From assembly GCF_023282985.1 (NCBI RefSeq), contig NZ_JAGQDC010000006.1, forward strand, positions 124,001-188,000: a stretch of DNA of 64,000 bases, in the 5' to 3' direction. The notes beneath the pieces are model-generated. The model had not been told where the DNA came from, did not search any database, and worked only from the letters and a program-made list of their open reading frames with translations. Position numbers and translations under genes: made by a program. Of the stretch, positions 9,217 to 17,093 are shown in pieces. Source of the stretch: Serratia silvae (GTDB lineage: Bacteria > Pseudomonadota > Gammaproteobacteria > Enterobacterales > Enterobacteriaceae). Within the stretch, counting starts at the first letter, position 1; the number at the start of each line of letters is the position of its first letter.

Positions 9217-9444
9217 CAACACCAATGTATCTGGATGTGGCGCAGGGCGGCAACATATCTTGACTTTCCGCTGGAGAAAATATTCCTGAGTAATATCCGC
9301 CGAACGGCTCATTGTTTAGGTGCAGATATGTTCATCAATTTTCACACGCTGCAGGAGAGTGTTGAATTCCATGACGGTGATAAAGTGCTGATGGTTTCCA
9401 CAGGGGTGGGTGGGGTATTTGGCGCTGCGTTATTTCAATATTAA
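9217..9444 (+). pseudogene. 3' remnant of a ketoacyl synthase III-like gene
   Basis: The open stretch of about 75 codons resembles only the C-terminal end of FabH-type ketoacyl-ACP synthases: FPLEKIFLSNIRRTAHCLGA (the region with the catalytic Asn), then GDKVLMVSTGVGGVFGAALF, the glycine-rich terminal strand. An in-frame TGA at 9214 closes it upstream and no thiolase N-terminal half is visible, so the catalytic Cys and His domains are gone. It lies 25 bp before a small membrane-protein gene and upstream of a PLP decarboxylase and a hydrolase. It looks like the decayed first gene of a small biosynthetic locus. The homology was judged by eye. Confidence 0.65.
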
Positions 9445-9469
9445 TGCATTATTTTATGAGGGCATGACA

Positions 9470-9778
9470 ATGACTGGTGAAATCAACCAGGTGGCCACTT
9501 ACGGGCTAACCATACTGACGATTTTAAAATTATTTACGCTGGCATGGTTATTGAGTGAGGTAATTATTATCACATTGTTATTTACCGTTAGAACTCGAAA
9601 AGTAATGCGGATTTCGTTTCCCGGTAGCGTCAATGTTGATAACGCTAGCCGAACGGGATCGTTAATCGTATTATCTCTCTTTTCACTGCTTGCTGCGGCA
9701 GGACTGGCGCTGTGCCTGATAGTGGGGCAGTGGTTACTGACATTATTCACTTCGATTGATGTCAGTTTTTATCTGTAA
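9470..9778 (+). CDS. Small two-helix membrane protein, unknown
   Basis: A 102-residue protein with two strongly hydrophobic segments (about 15-40, LTILKLFTLAWLLSEVIIIT, and about 66-97, LIVLSLFSLLAAAGLALCLI) separated by a basic loop. I do not recognise a family. I prefer the ATG at 9470 over in-frame starts at 9410 and 9464 because GAGGG at 9458-9462 is then 7 nt away. It lies between the ketoacyl synthase remnant and the PLP decarboxylase and may belong to the same lost pathway. Confidence 0.5.
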   Translation: MTGEINQVATYGLTILTILKLFTLAWLLSEVIIITLLFTVRTRKVMRISFPGSVNVDNASRTGSLIVLSLFSLLAAAGLALCLIVGQWLLTLFTSIDVSFYL

Positions 9779-9831
9779 GCATTTTATTTTCAGTGACGTC
9801 ACTGATATTTAAATTAATTTAAGGGTAAGTT

Positions 9832-11091
9832 ATGACTCAGAGCCACAACGACACATCATTAAGCCTTTCCCGGCAAATGGCTGAAAAATTTATTATTGAG
9901 AATGACTGTCTGACCATTGGTGGTATTCCAATTTCCCGTCTGGCACAACAGATTGGACAAACGCCTTTTTTTGCCTATTCTCGTGAGCTTATTGACCGTC
10001 AGGTGAATTTATTAAGAACTCATACTCCAGAGAAAATCAGTATTCACTATGCTATTAAAGCAAATCCGTTTGTTCCCGTCATTCATCACCTGTCGCGACT
10101 GGTAGAAGGGTTTGATGTGGCCTCAGCGAATGAAATGGCGCTGGCATTAAACAGTGGTGTTTCGCCGGAAGATATCAGTTTTGCCGGACCAGGGAAGACG
10201 GTGGAAGAGCTGCAACGCGCTGTGGCAGCACAGGTATTACTGAATGTCGAATCAGTCACCGAGTTGCATCGGATTAAAGCTATTGCAGCGGAATATGGTA
10301 TCGCAGCGCGTGTCTCACTCCGTATCAATCCTGATTACAACCTCAATTCGTCCGGTATGAAAATGGGCGGTGGGCCGCGCCAGTTTGGCATGGATGTGTC
10401 CTGTGTGCAGGAAGCTATGATGGTGATCCGTGACAATTCTGAACAACTGCATTTCGAAGGATTTCAGATCTTCCCCGGTTCACAAAACTTACGGGCTGAT
10501 TTCCTGATCGAAGCACAGAGTAAGGCGTTGGATCTGGTGATTGAGCTGGCGAAAATCGCACCTGGCCCAGTACGCCGTTTTAATCTCGGTGGTGGATTTG
10601 GAGTGCCTTACTTCCAGGGGGATAAAGAGCTGGATGTGGCATCCGTAGGCGAAGCCATGCATGTCTTGGTTGCTAAAGCAGAACAGTATCTGCCGGAGGC
10701 GGAAATCATTCTGGAACTAGGGCGTTTTCTCGTTGCCCCAGGGGGTATCTATGTAGCGAAAATTATTGACCGCAAGGTCTCGCATGGCGTGACCTATCTG
10801 GTCGCTGATGGTGGCATGAACCATCATCTTGCCGCTTCGGGCAACATAGGCCAGCTTATCCGCCGCAACTATCCTGCTGTCATAGGTAACAAAGTACAGG
10901 GGCAACAGCGCGAAGTAGCCAACGTGGTCGGCCCACTATGCACACCGCTGGATATTCTGTTGAATCAGGGGGATGTCGCTGTAGCAGAGCCGGGGGATTA
11001 TATTGTCATTTTCCAGTCCGGAGCTTACGGTCTGACCGCCAGCCCGAACGGTTTTCTCAGCCAGAAAAGCGCGGCAGAAGTGTTAGTCTGA
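9832..11091 (+). CDS. PLP-dependent decarboxylase (type III fold, exosortase-associated type)
   Basis: A 419-residue alanine-racemase-fold decarboxylase related to diaminopimelate/ornithine decarboxylases. K76 in HYAIKANPF is the expected PLP lysine. GGGFG at 253-257 binds phosphate, and C370 in VGPLCTPLD is the expected active-site cysteine. The region ADGGMNHHLAASGN and the tail QSGAYGLTASPNGFLS recall the subfamily annotated as exosortase A system-associated, yet no exosortase is in the window. Oddly, the usual H-x-H-x-GS motif reads GFQIFPGS, so the PLP-stacking histidine seems replaced. It probably decarboxylates an amino-acid-derived or acyl-linked substrate; LysA itself is unlikely. 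Confidence 0.8.
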   Translation: MTQSHNDTSLSLSRQMAEKFIIENDCLTIGGIPISRLAQQIGQTPFFAYSRELIDRQVNLLRTHTPEKISIHYAIKANPFVPVIHHLSRLVEGFDVASANEMALALNSGVSPEDISFAGPGKTVEELQRAVAAQVLLNVESVTELHRIKAIAAEYGIAARVSLRINPDYNLNSSGMKMGGGPRQFGMDVSCVQEAMMVIRDNSEQLHFEGFQIFPGSQNLRADFLIEAQSKALDLVIELAKIAPGPVRRFNLGGGFGVPYFQGDKELDVASVGEAMHVLVAKAEQYLPEAEIILELGRFLVAPGGIYVAKIIDRKVSHGVTYLVADGGMNHHLAASGNIGQLIRRNYPAVIGNKVQGQQREVANVVGPLCTPLDILLNQGDVAVAEPGDYIVIFQSGAYGLTASPNGFLSQKSAAEVLV

Positions 11092-11130
11092 ATCAGGACA
11101 AATTTGATTGAATAAAAGGTGATGATTTCA

Positions 11131-12159
11131 ATGAGTAAGTTACTCAGCGGTGTACTTCAGTTTATTCGCCATATCGCACTATATACCCTCTGTTCGGGCT
11201 GTCTGGTTTCTGCATGGGCCCAACCCGCTGATGAAGCGGGTTTCCGGCGGTTAGTAGTGATAGATCCTGTTGCGCGGAAGCCAATGGAAGCAGTCTATTT
11301 CTACCCTAGCAACATGGTGGGCAATACGCTGAGCAGGTTTGGCCCCTACCATGTTTCAGCACGCAATGCAGTGAAAATTGAGCCGGGACGCTATCCGCTG
11401 ATAGTAATTTCGCATGGCAACGCGGGCAGTCTGTGGAGTCACCATGATCTGGCAACCTCACTTGCACGTCAGGGTAATATCGTGATCACCCTCAGTCATC
11501 CCGGTGATAATTACAAGGATCAGTCAGGCGCGGGCGCTGCCAGCACCATATACGGTCGCCCCCTGCAAATATCTGCCACCATCACGGCAGCGCTGAATAA
11601 CCCGGATCTTAGCCAGCATATTGACGCTGACAAAATTGCTTTTATCGGCTTCTCATCTGGTGGCGAAACTGGATTACTGCTGGCTGGCGGCAGGATTGAT
11701 CCGTCGCGCTACGTCATTTACTGCGAAAATCATCAGGTAGAAGCCATGTGCTTGGCAAAGGGGCATATCAAAAACGACAGGCCCGCTCTAGCACCTCAAT
11801 CAGATCCACGCATTAAAGCGTGGGTGCTGATGGCACCGGTGAGCGCGCCTTTCTCTCCTGAGTCCCTTAAAATGCTCACTAAACCGACGCTAATCTTCAC
11901 CGGTGACAAAGATGAAGAGCTTTCCTGGCAGCAGAATGCTGGCGAGCTGGCGAGCACACTGCCTTCAAAACCGCAGCTGAGAGTTATTCCGGGTGCTGGC
12001 CATTTTGTCTTCCTTGCTCCCTGCTCATCTGAACTGCGGGCAGCTACGCCGGCACTGTGCGTGGATTCTGCAGGTGTTGATCGAACGGCTGTGCACAGCA
12101 TGATAGGTGAGGATATCTCCCATTTTCTTAACGGAGTCTGGCAGGACAATGGAGCTTAA
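11131..12159 (+). CDS. Exported alpha/beta hydrolase (dienelactone hydrolase-like)
   Basis: A protein of about 342 residues with a signal peptide ending near SAWAQ. The hydrolase fold shows an oxyanion strand (PLIVISHGNAGS), a nucleophile elbow GFSSGG (Ser175), an acid in FTGDKDEELS and a histidine in GAGHFVFL. It resembles the dienelactone hydrolase / platelet-activating-factor acetylhydrolase group. Start codons at 11119 and 11122 are also in frame; the ATG at 11131 has AAGGTG at better spacing. It lies 39 bp after the PLP decarboxylase and is probably co-transcribed. Secretion makes it a likely periplasmic esterase or lactonase; the substrate is unknown. Confidence 0.75.
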   Translation: MSKLLSGVLQFIRHIALYTLCSGCLVSAWAQPADEAGFRRLVVIDPVARKPMEAVYFYPSNMVGNTLSRFGPYHVSARNAVKIEPGRYPLIVISHGNAGSLWSHHDLATSLARQGNIVITLSHPGDNYKDQSGAGAASTIYGRPLQISATITAALNNPDLSQHIDADKIAFIGFSSGGETGLLLAGGRIDPSRYVIYCENHQVEAMCLAKGHIKNDRPALAPQSDPRIKAWVLMAPVSAPFSPESLKMLTKPTLIFTGDKDEELSWQQNAGELASTLPSKPQLRVIPGAGHFVFLAPCSSELRAATPALCVDSAGVDRTAVHSMIGEDISHFLNGVWQDNGA

Positions 12160-12170
12160 GAATGTATCGT

Positions 12171-12790
12171 TCAGGCTGACGTACACCTTTTGGGCTGGCG
12201 AAAGATGTCGGCTGGCAGTACTAATGACAGAGTGAGAATGGGCCGATCGTTACGCTGTGAAGCTGAACGAAAGTGTGAACGGGTTTTACATACTGTGTAG
12301 CGGAATTGATACCGGGTTTGACAGTGACGGCAGGCTACGTATCCACTGAAGGCCCGCATCACCGGCAACCAGCCAGATACGGGTGGGATCACCAGGACCT
12401 CCCTGGTTGCTGGAGAAACAGCTCTGGTGACGGATTTTCCAGCGTCATTTTACCGTAGCGGTGTTTAACACAGCAGGTAGCATCGCTGGTGATGTTGAAG
12501 ATCCCACTATTGCCGGAAGGCGGCGTGATACCCGACCTTCATTATTCCAGAGCCGTAGCCATTTGAAGATAACATTGTCGTTGATGCCGTTTTCACGGGC
12601 AATCTGAGCGAGGCAGGCACCGCGGGAAGCAAGTTCAACCATACGTAGCTTGAAGTCGTTCGAATAATTTTTACGGGGTTCTTTTCGCCAGGATTGAGAT
12701 TCCATACTCAGACGCCCGTCTGTAACAGGTGGACGTCTAAGTTACCAGTACGGGCTTAATGGCTACATAAGGTCCTGGGGTGATGCTTAC
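12171..12790 (-). mobile_element. Degenerate IS66-family insertion sequence
   Basis: This is the left part of an IS66-type element read on the minus strand. The right tip is probably GTAAGCATCACCCC (minus strand, ending at 12790); GTAAGC is a common IS66 terminus. Next comes TnpA (12445-12705), then a frameshift to KMTLENPSPELF, the usual TnpA C-terminus (about 12425-12460). After that comes a broken TnpB start, with TRIWLVAG in one frame and MRAFSGYVACRHCQ in another (about 12310-12395). No TnpC transposase and no left tip are found, so the element is dead. It abuts the integrase remnant at 12791. Confidence 0.7.
12445..12705 (-). pseudogene. tnpA: IS66-type TnpA, frameshifted
   Basis: The 86-residue ORF matches the N-terminal helix-turn-helix part of IS66 TnpA (NYSNDFKLRMVELASRG, AQIARENGINDN, FKWLRLWNNEGRVSRRLP). 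It ends early at TATVK. The expected C-terminal sequence continues in another frame, so it is a frameshift pseudogene. Confidence 0.75.
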
Positions 12791-12936
12791 CTTTAAACGG
12801 CGTCAGCTCGAAACATTATGATCGTTATGATTACCTGACAGAAAAGCGCAGGGCGCTAGAGGTCTGGGGGGATCGGGTCAATAACTATCAAAGAGAGCAG
12901 GAAAACAACGTTGTGAACTTGTTTGGGCGGAGGTAA
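12791..12936 (+). pseudogene. 3' end of a P4-type tyrosine integrase
   Basis: The frame ending in TAA at 12934-12936 encodes about 46 residues typical of the extreme C-terminus of tRNA-island integrases: HYDRYDYLTEKRRALEVWGD followed by RVNNYQREQENNVVNL and a basic end. The catalytic Arg/His/Tyr core is missing. The fragment starts exactly where the IS66 tip ends, so insertion plus deletion removed the 5' part. It is oriented toward fic and tRNA-Ile2, consistent with a genomic island once integrated at that tRNA. Confidence 0.7.
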
Positions 12937-12940
12937 GTGC

Positions 12941-13555
12941 TTGTCAAAATATGAGCTGAATTCAGCAGAAGAGCGGTATCAGCCTGGCTCTGGAGATTTA
13001 GTACTGGCTAATAAGCTGGGGATCATTGATGAAGAGGAAATGGAGGCGCTGGAATCGGGCCTACTGCTGATGCTTTATGAACAGTTATTTATCGAAGGCC
13101 AGCCGCCTGCTGCGCTGGCTTTTGAACAGATCAGCGGCTGGCATCGTCAATGGCTGGGGAATGTGTACGACTGGGCGGGGAGGTTGCGTAATGCCAACTT
13201 AACTAAGGACGGCTTTCAGTTTGCCGCTGCCGACAGGATTCCACTTCTTCTCGATGGCTTCGAGAAGAAGTTTCTCTCCAGGTCTGGTGAACTGAAATCC
13301 TTGGCTCGCCTGGAGTTGGTCAGTTATCTGGCTGAATGCCACGTGGAGTTTATTTTGATCCACCCATTCAGAGAAGGTAACGGGCGTCTGTCGAGGCTAC
13401 TTTGCGATGTGCTGTCGGTTATGGCGGGGAAGGGCTTACTGGATTACAGCTTATGGGATAAGCACAAGGCATTTTACTTCAAGGCAATACAGGCAGGCGT
13501 ATCAGGTAACTACAGCCCTATGATGCAACTGATAAGCGATATCTTGCCAGATTAA
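12941..13555 (+). CDS. Fic-domain protein (putative AMP transferase toxin)
   Basis: A 204-residue Fic protein with the complete active-site motif HPFREGNGRLSR at residues 141-152 (catalytic H141, E145, R149 and R152). Family knowledge: Fic enzymes transfer AMP from ATP to protein hydroxyls and are often toxins. No clear inhibitory [S/T]xxxE[G/N] helix is visible in its own N-terminus, so a separate antitoxin would be expected. I chose the TTG at 12941 (not 12923) because GGAGGT at 12929-12934 is 6 nt away. That ribosome-binding site overlaps the stop codon of the integrase remnant. A convergent small ORF overlaps its stop codon. Confidence 0.85.
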   Translation: MSKYELNSAEERYQPGSGDLVLANKLGIIDEEEMEALESGLLLMLYEQLFIEGQPPAALAFEQISGWHRQWLGNVYDWAGRLRNANLTKDGFQFAAADRIPLLLDGFEKKFLSRSGELKSLARLELVSYLAECHVEFILIHPFREGNGRLSRLLCDVLSVMAGKGLLDYSLWDKHKAFYFKAIQAGVSGNYSPMMQLISDILPD

Positions 13556-13710
13556 CGGGCGAGGCCAACGGCCTTAGCTTGTGCCTGATTTTGTTTGAGT
13601 TGCTGCTCAATTTTTTGTACAGAAACACCGGTTTCTATCGCGGTTGAGCTGGCGACGGCACGGTAGATTTGAGTTTTAGTGATGTGGCTATGTGCTGTTT
13701 TATTTGTCAT
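13552..13710 (-). CDS. Convergent 52-residue ORF; possible Fic antitoxin
   Basis: This ORF is too short for a routine ORF list. It starts at an ATG (13710 on the minus strand) with GAGG 8 nt upstream and ends in TAA overlapping the fic stop codon. The protein is a basic, probably two-helix peptide. It contains YRAVASSTAIETGVSV, where S22-x3-E26 resembles the [S/T]xxxE[G/N] inhibitory motif of Fic antitoxins (VbhA/FicA type), with Thr in place of Gly/Asn. The convergent order is unlike known fic antitoxin pairs, which are upstream. The function is inference; the coding call rests on the ribosome-binding site, intact frame and placement. Confidence 0.5.
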   Translation of the reverse strand: MTNKTAHSHITKTQIYRAVASSTAIETGVSVQKIEQQLKQNQAQAKAVGLAR

Positions 13711-13734
13711 GCTGAAAGCCTCGTGGTTTAAGCA

Positions 13735-14210
13735 TTGATTCTAGTTCGGATAGAGGCGGCCTGCAACAAGGCTCTCGTCAATTGTGGTTCGTTGATATTC
13801 TGGCTTGATGAGTCGGTCATCCAGGCCTGGTACAACGAGCCAAAAACGTCTTCACAAGGGTGTCCACAACGTTATTCTACGTTAGTTATTTCCATCGTAC
13901 TGATGCACAAACGCGTCTTTCGCCTCACGCTACGTGCCGCTCAGGGATTCATTGATTCCATTTTTACGTTAATGAAGCTCCCGCTTCGTTGCTCGGATTA
14001 TTCCTGCGTCAGCAGGTGAGCCAAGTCCGTGAGCATCCCTTTCAAGAACCTCACGCGCGGTGAAATTGCCCATCTGGTTATCGATTCCACCGGCTTAAAA
14101 GTCTTCGGTGAAGGCGAGTGGAAGGTGAAGAAGCACGGTCAGGAAAAGCGCGGCGTCTGGCGAAAACTGCACCTGGCTGTAGACGCCGATACTCACGAGG
14201 TTAGCGGCTG
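13735..14210 (+). pseudogene. IS903-type (IS5 family) transposase remnant
   Basis: The sequence reads in one frame through NKALVNCGSLIFWLDESVIQ, KRVFRLTLRAAQGFIDSIFT and, after an in-frame TGA at 14017-14019, on through HLVIDSTGLKVFGEGEWKVK and WRKLHLAVDADTHEV, exactly the IS903 transposase order. The TGA replaces an arginine codon in the expected RRAKS. Homology stops near 14205, so the C-terminal half with the catalytic glutamate is missing, as are the first residues and both terminal repeats. It is a dead element. Confidence 0.8.
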
Positions 14211-14280
14211 GGAAAACTACCTTGATTGCGGGTGTCCTAAAAATTCTGCTGCCATTTTGCTGCCACTGACTTGTTGATAC

Positions 14281-14308
14281 AAAAAAGCCACCTCGCGAGA
14301 AGTGGCTT
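14281..14308 (-). terminator. Rho-independent terminator of tRNA-Ile2
   Basis: Read on the minus strand: AAGCCAC, a loop containing CTCGCGAG, GTGGCTT, then a T-run. It lies 27 bp beyond the tRNA 3' end. Confidence 0.85.
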
Positions 14309-14334
14309 AATCATATGATTTTAAAGCTAAAATT

Positions 14335-14411
14335 TGGTGGCCCCTACTGGACTTGAACCAGTGACCAAGCGATTATGAGTCGCCTGCTCTAACCAACTGA
14401 GCTAAGGGGCC
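14335..14411 (-). tRNA. ileX: tRNA-Ile2 (anticodon CAU, lysidine type)
   Basis: The minus strand folds as a complete 77-nt tRNA: acceptor GGCCCC...GGGGCC with encoded CCA, D-arm GCTCAGTTGGTTAGAGC, anticodon arm with CAT at 14375-14377 (plus strand ATG), and TpsiC arm GGTTCAAGTCC. Sequence and position next to mug match E. coli ileX, whose CAU anticodon is modified to lysidine so that it reads AUA as isoleucine. A methionine assignment is therefore unlikely. Its 3' end borders the decayed island with an integrase remnant. Confidence 0.92.
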
Positions 14412-14559
14412 AGGCGGCGTGATTATACGGTAATCATGGGACGCAGGTCTACACTCATCAAACCATATGATGTTTTTATGCACAGTTCTAGCCTGTTGTA
14501 ATTGCAGGTAGATTTTGCGATAACCGCTGTTAATCCCTTTTAACGGACTTGTGATACTC

Positions 14560-15048
14560 ATGGAACTCTTGGCGCCAAACCTACAGGTGGTGTTCTGCGG
14601 CATCAATCCTGGCCTTTCCTCTGCCCATCAGGGCTATCCCTTTGCCAATGGCAGCAACCGTTTCTGGAAGGTGATCCATCAGGCGGGCTTTACTGATCGT
14701 CAGTTGGCGCCGGAACAGTGGCAACAGCTGCAAGATAACGGTTGTGGGATCACCGCTCTGGTCGCGCGTCCAACGGTGGCTGCCAGCGAACTTTCACGTG
14801 ATGAACTGCGCGGTGGTGGAGAGGTGTTAAAAGAAAAAATTCTACGTTACCAGCCCCGTGCTTTGGCGATCTTGGGGAAACAGGCCTTCAGCAGTGCGTT
14901 TGGCGTGCGTAATACCGCCTGGGGACGTCAGGAGATGATGCTGGGTAAAACTGAGGTTTGGGTATTGCCTAATCCCAGCGGATTGAATCGTGCCACGCTG
15001 GAGCAGCTTACCGAGAGTTACCGCGAGCTATTCCTGGCGTTAAAATAA
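14560..15048 (+). CDS. mug: G/U mismatch-specific uracil-DNA glycosylase
   Basis: A 162-residue Mug protein. It removes uracil or 3,N4-ethenocytosine opposite guanine. The active-site motif FCGINPG (with the catalytic Asn) is near the start, and the second motif NPSGLNRA is near residue 145. ATG 14560 gives the E. coli-like N-terminus; an in-frame GTG at 14551 is less likely. It is convergent with rpoD, sharing a terminator. Confidence 0.93.
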   Translation: MELLAPNLQVVFCGINPGLSSAHQGYPFANGSNRFWKVIHQAGFTDRQLAPEQWQQLQDNGCGITALVARPTVAASELSRDELRGGGEVLKEKILRYQPRALAILGKQAFSSAFGVRNTAWGRQEMMLGKTEVWVLPNPSGLNRATLEQLTESYRELFLALK

Positions 15049-15053
15049 GGCAT

Positions 15054-15081
15054 AAAAAAACCCCGGCGAGCCGGGGTTCTT
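15054..15081. terminator. Bidirectional terminator between mug and rpoD
   Basis: Stem CCCCGGC (15061-15067) with GCCGGGG (15070-15076), flanked by seven A's on the left. On the minus strand the T-run follows the stem, so it strongly serves rpoD. For mug it is weaker. Confidence 0.85.
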
Positions 15082-15097
15082 ACGAGGTCGTTAAACC

Positions 15098-16936
15098 TTA
15101 GTCATCCAGGAAGCTACGCAGCACTTCTGAACGGCTTGGGTGGCGCAGTTTACGCAACGCTTTGGCTTCGATCTGACGAATACGCTCACGGGTAACGTCG
15201 AACTGTTTGCCCACTTCTTCCAGCGTGTGGTCAGTGTTCATATCGATACCGAAACGCATACGCAGCACCTTCGCTTCACGTGCGGTCAGGCCCGCCAGAA
15301 CGTCGTGCGTGGCAGAACGCAGGCTTTCAGAAGTGGCAGAATCCAGTGGTAGCTCGAGGGTGGTATCCTCGATGAAATCGCCCAGATGTGAATCTTCATC
15401 ATCACCAATCGGCGTTTCCATGGAGATCGGCTCTTTGGCGATCTTCAACACCTTACGGATTTTGTCTTCTGGCATCAGCATACGCTCAGCCAGCTCTTCC
15501 GGCGTTGGCTCACGGCCCATCTCTTGCAGCATCTGGCGCGAAATACGGTTGAGCTTATTGATAGTCTCAATCATATGCACCGGAATACGGATGGTACGTG
15601 CCTGGTCGGCGATAGAGCGGGTGATAGCCTGACGGATCCACCAGGTGGCGTAAGTTGAGAACTTGTAGCCACGACGGTATTCAAACTTGTCTACCGCTTT
15701 CATCAAGCCGATGTTGCCTTCCTGGATCAGATCCAGGAACTGCAGGCCACGGTTGGTGTATTTCTTGGCGATAGAGATAACCAGACGCAAGTTGGCTTCA
15801 ACCATCTCTTTCTTCGCGCGACGGGCTTTCGCTTCACCGATTGACATACGACGGTTGATGTCTTTCACCTGCTCGATGGTCAGGCCGGTTTCTTCTTCGA
15901 TCTGACGCAGTTTTTGCAGGCTGCGCTGAACATCTTCATTCACATCTTTCAGCTTCTCTGACCATGGTTTACCCATTGCCAGCGCCGCTGCGAACCAGGA
16001 GTCGCTGGTTTCGTTGCCGGCGAACAGGGTGACGAAGTTTTTCTTCGGCATTTTGCACTGCTCAACGCACAGCTTCATGATGATACGTTCTTGCGTACGA
16101 ACGCGATCCATCATGGTACGCATGCTGTTGACCAGGAAGTCGAACTGTTTTGGCACCAGGCGGAACTGCTTGAACACTTCAGACAGCTTCAAGATCTCTT
16201 CTGCTGCGCTGGCGTGGCTACGGCCGTTCTTTTTGATAACCAGACGAGTCACTTCGTACTGATCGCGCAGATCGGTAAACTTCTGGCGCGCCAGTTCCGG
16301 ATCGATGCTGTTGTCGTCTTCAGCTTCGTCTTCTTCGTCTTCGTCTTTCTCGTCGTCGTCCTGCTCTTCGGTGGTTAATTCAGAACCGATGTGCGTAGCG
16401 GTAGGGGCGATGTCCTCTTCCGCGTTAGGATCGACGAAGCCGGTGATCAGATCGGACAGGCGTGCTTCGCCAGCCTCGACACGATCATACTGCTCCAGCA
16501 GATAGGTGATGGCCTCAGGGTACTCGGCAACCGAGCACTGCACCTGGTTGATGCCGTCTTCGATACGCTTGGCGATGTCGATTTCGCCTTCACGCGTCAG
16601 CAACTCAACGGTACCCATTTCGCGCATGTACATGCGCACCGGGTCAGTAGTGCGCCCGATTTCAGATTCTACGCTGGACAGCACCTGAGCGGCAGCTTCT
16701 TCCGCATCTTCGTCTGTGCTGTTGGTGTTTTCAGCCAGCAGCAGGTCATCGGCGTCCGGTGCTTCTTCCATCACCTGGATGCCCATGTCGTTAATCATCT
16801 GGATGATGTCTTCGATCTGATCGGAGTCGACGATATCTTCCGGCAGATGGTCATTGACCTCAGCATAGGTCAGATAGCCTTGCTCCTTACCACGTTGGAC
16901 AAGAAGTTTAAGCTGTGACTGCGGGTTTTGCTCCAT
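15098..16936 (-). CDS. rpoD: RNA polymerase primary sigma factor sigma-70
   Basis: A 612-residue RpoD, the housekeeping sigma factor. It begins [20 protein letters not shown] (region 1.1). An acidic stretch [16 protein letters not shown] lies in the non-conserved region. Region 2 contains [15 protein letters not shown] for -10 recognition and melting. Region 4.2 ends [17 protein letters not shown] for -35 binding. An upstream in-frame start at 17077 would add 47 non-conserved residues, so ATG 16936 is used. It is the last gene of the rpsU-dnaG-rpoD operon, 157 bp after dnaG. Confidence 0.98.
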   Translation of the reverse strand: MEQNPQSQLKLLVQRGKEQGYLTYAEVNDHLPEDIVDSDQIEDIIQMINDMGIQVMEEAPDADDLLLAENTNSTDEDAEEAAAQVLSSVESEIGRTTDPVRMYMREMGTVELLTREGEIDIAKRIEDGINQVQCSVAEYPEAITYLLEQYDRVEAGEARLSDLITGFVDPNAEEDIAPTATHIGSELTTEEQDDDEKDEDEEDEAEDDNSIDPELARQKFTDLRDQYEVTRLVIKKNGRSHASAAEEILKLSEVFKQFRLVPKQFDFLVNSMRTMMDRVRTQERIIMKLCVEQCKMPKKNFVTLFAGNETSDSWFAAALAMGKPWSEKLKDVNEDVQRSLQKLRQIEEETGLTIEQVKDINRRMSIGEAKARRAKKEMVEANLRLVISIAKKYTNRGLQFLDLIQEGNIGLMKAVDKFEYRRGYKFSTYATWWIRQAITRSIADQARTIRIPVHMIETINKLNRISRQMLQEMGREPTPEELAERMLMPEDKIRKVLKIAKEPISMETPIGDDEDSHLGDFIEDTTLELPLDSATSESLRSATHDVLAGLTAREAKVLRMRFGIDMNTDHTLEEVGKQFDVTRERIRQIEAKALRKLRHPSRSEVLRSFLDD

Positions 16937-17093
16937 AAGACGGTATCCACACTTCAGAGTATTTGGGTTGGTGTCGGTCGGCGAAACCGCCAACAATAGC
17001 ATTTGGGGCGTTTTTGTTGTTGCCGCGGCCCACTGTGGCGGCATATTGCAGGGCTCTGCCCTCGCATTTATCGGCACTTAAGCCGTTTGGTAT

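Noticed and set aside
9127..9312. 61-codon minus-strand ORF overlapping the ketoacyl synthase remnant
   Set aside because: It covers the opposite strand of the recognisable remnant and shows no family features.
11341..11351. GGCCCCTACC resembling the tRNA-Ile2 3' end, considered as an att site
   Set aside because: The match is only about 10 bases and lies inside the intact hydrolase gene, so chance is the likely cause.
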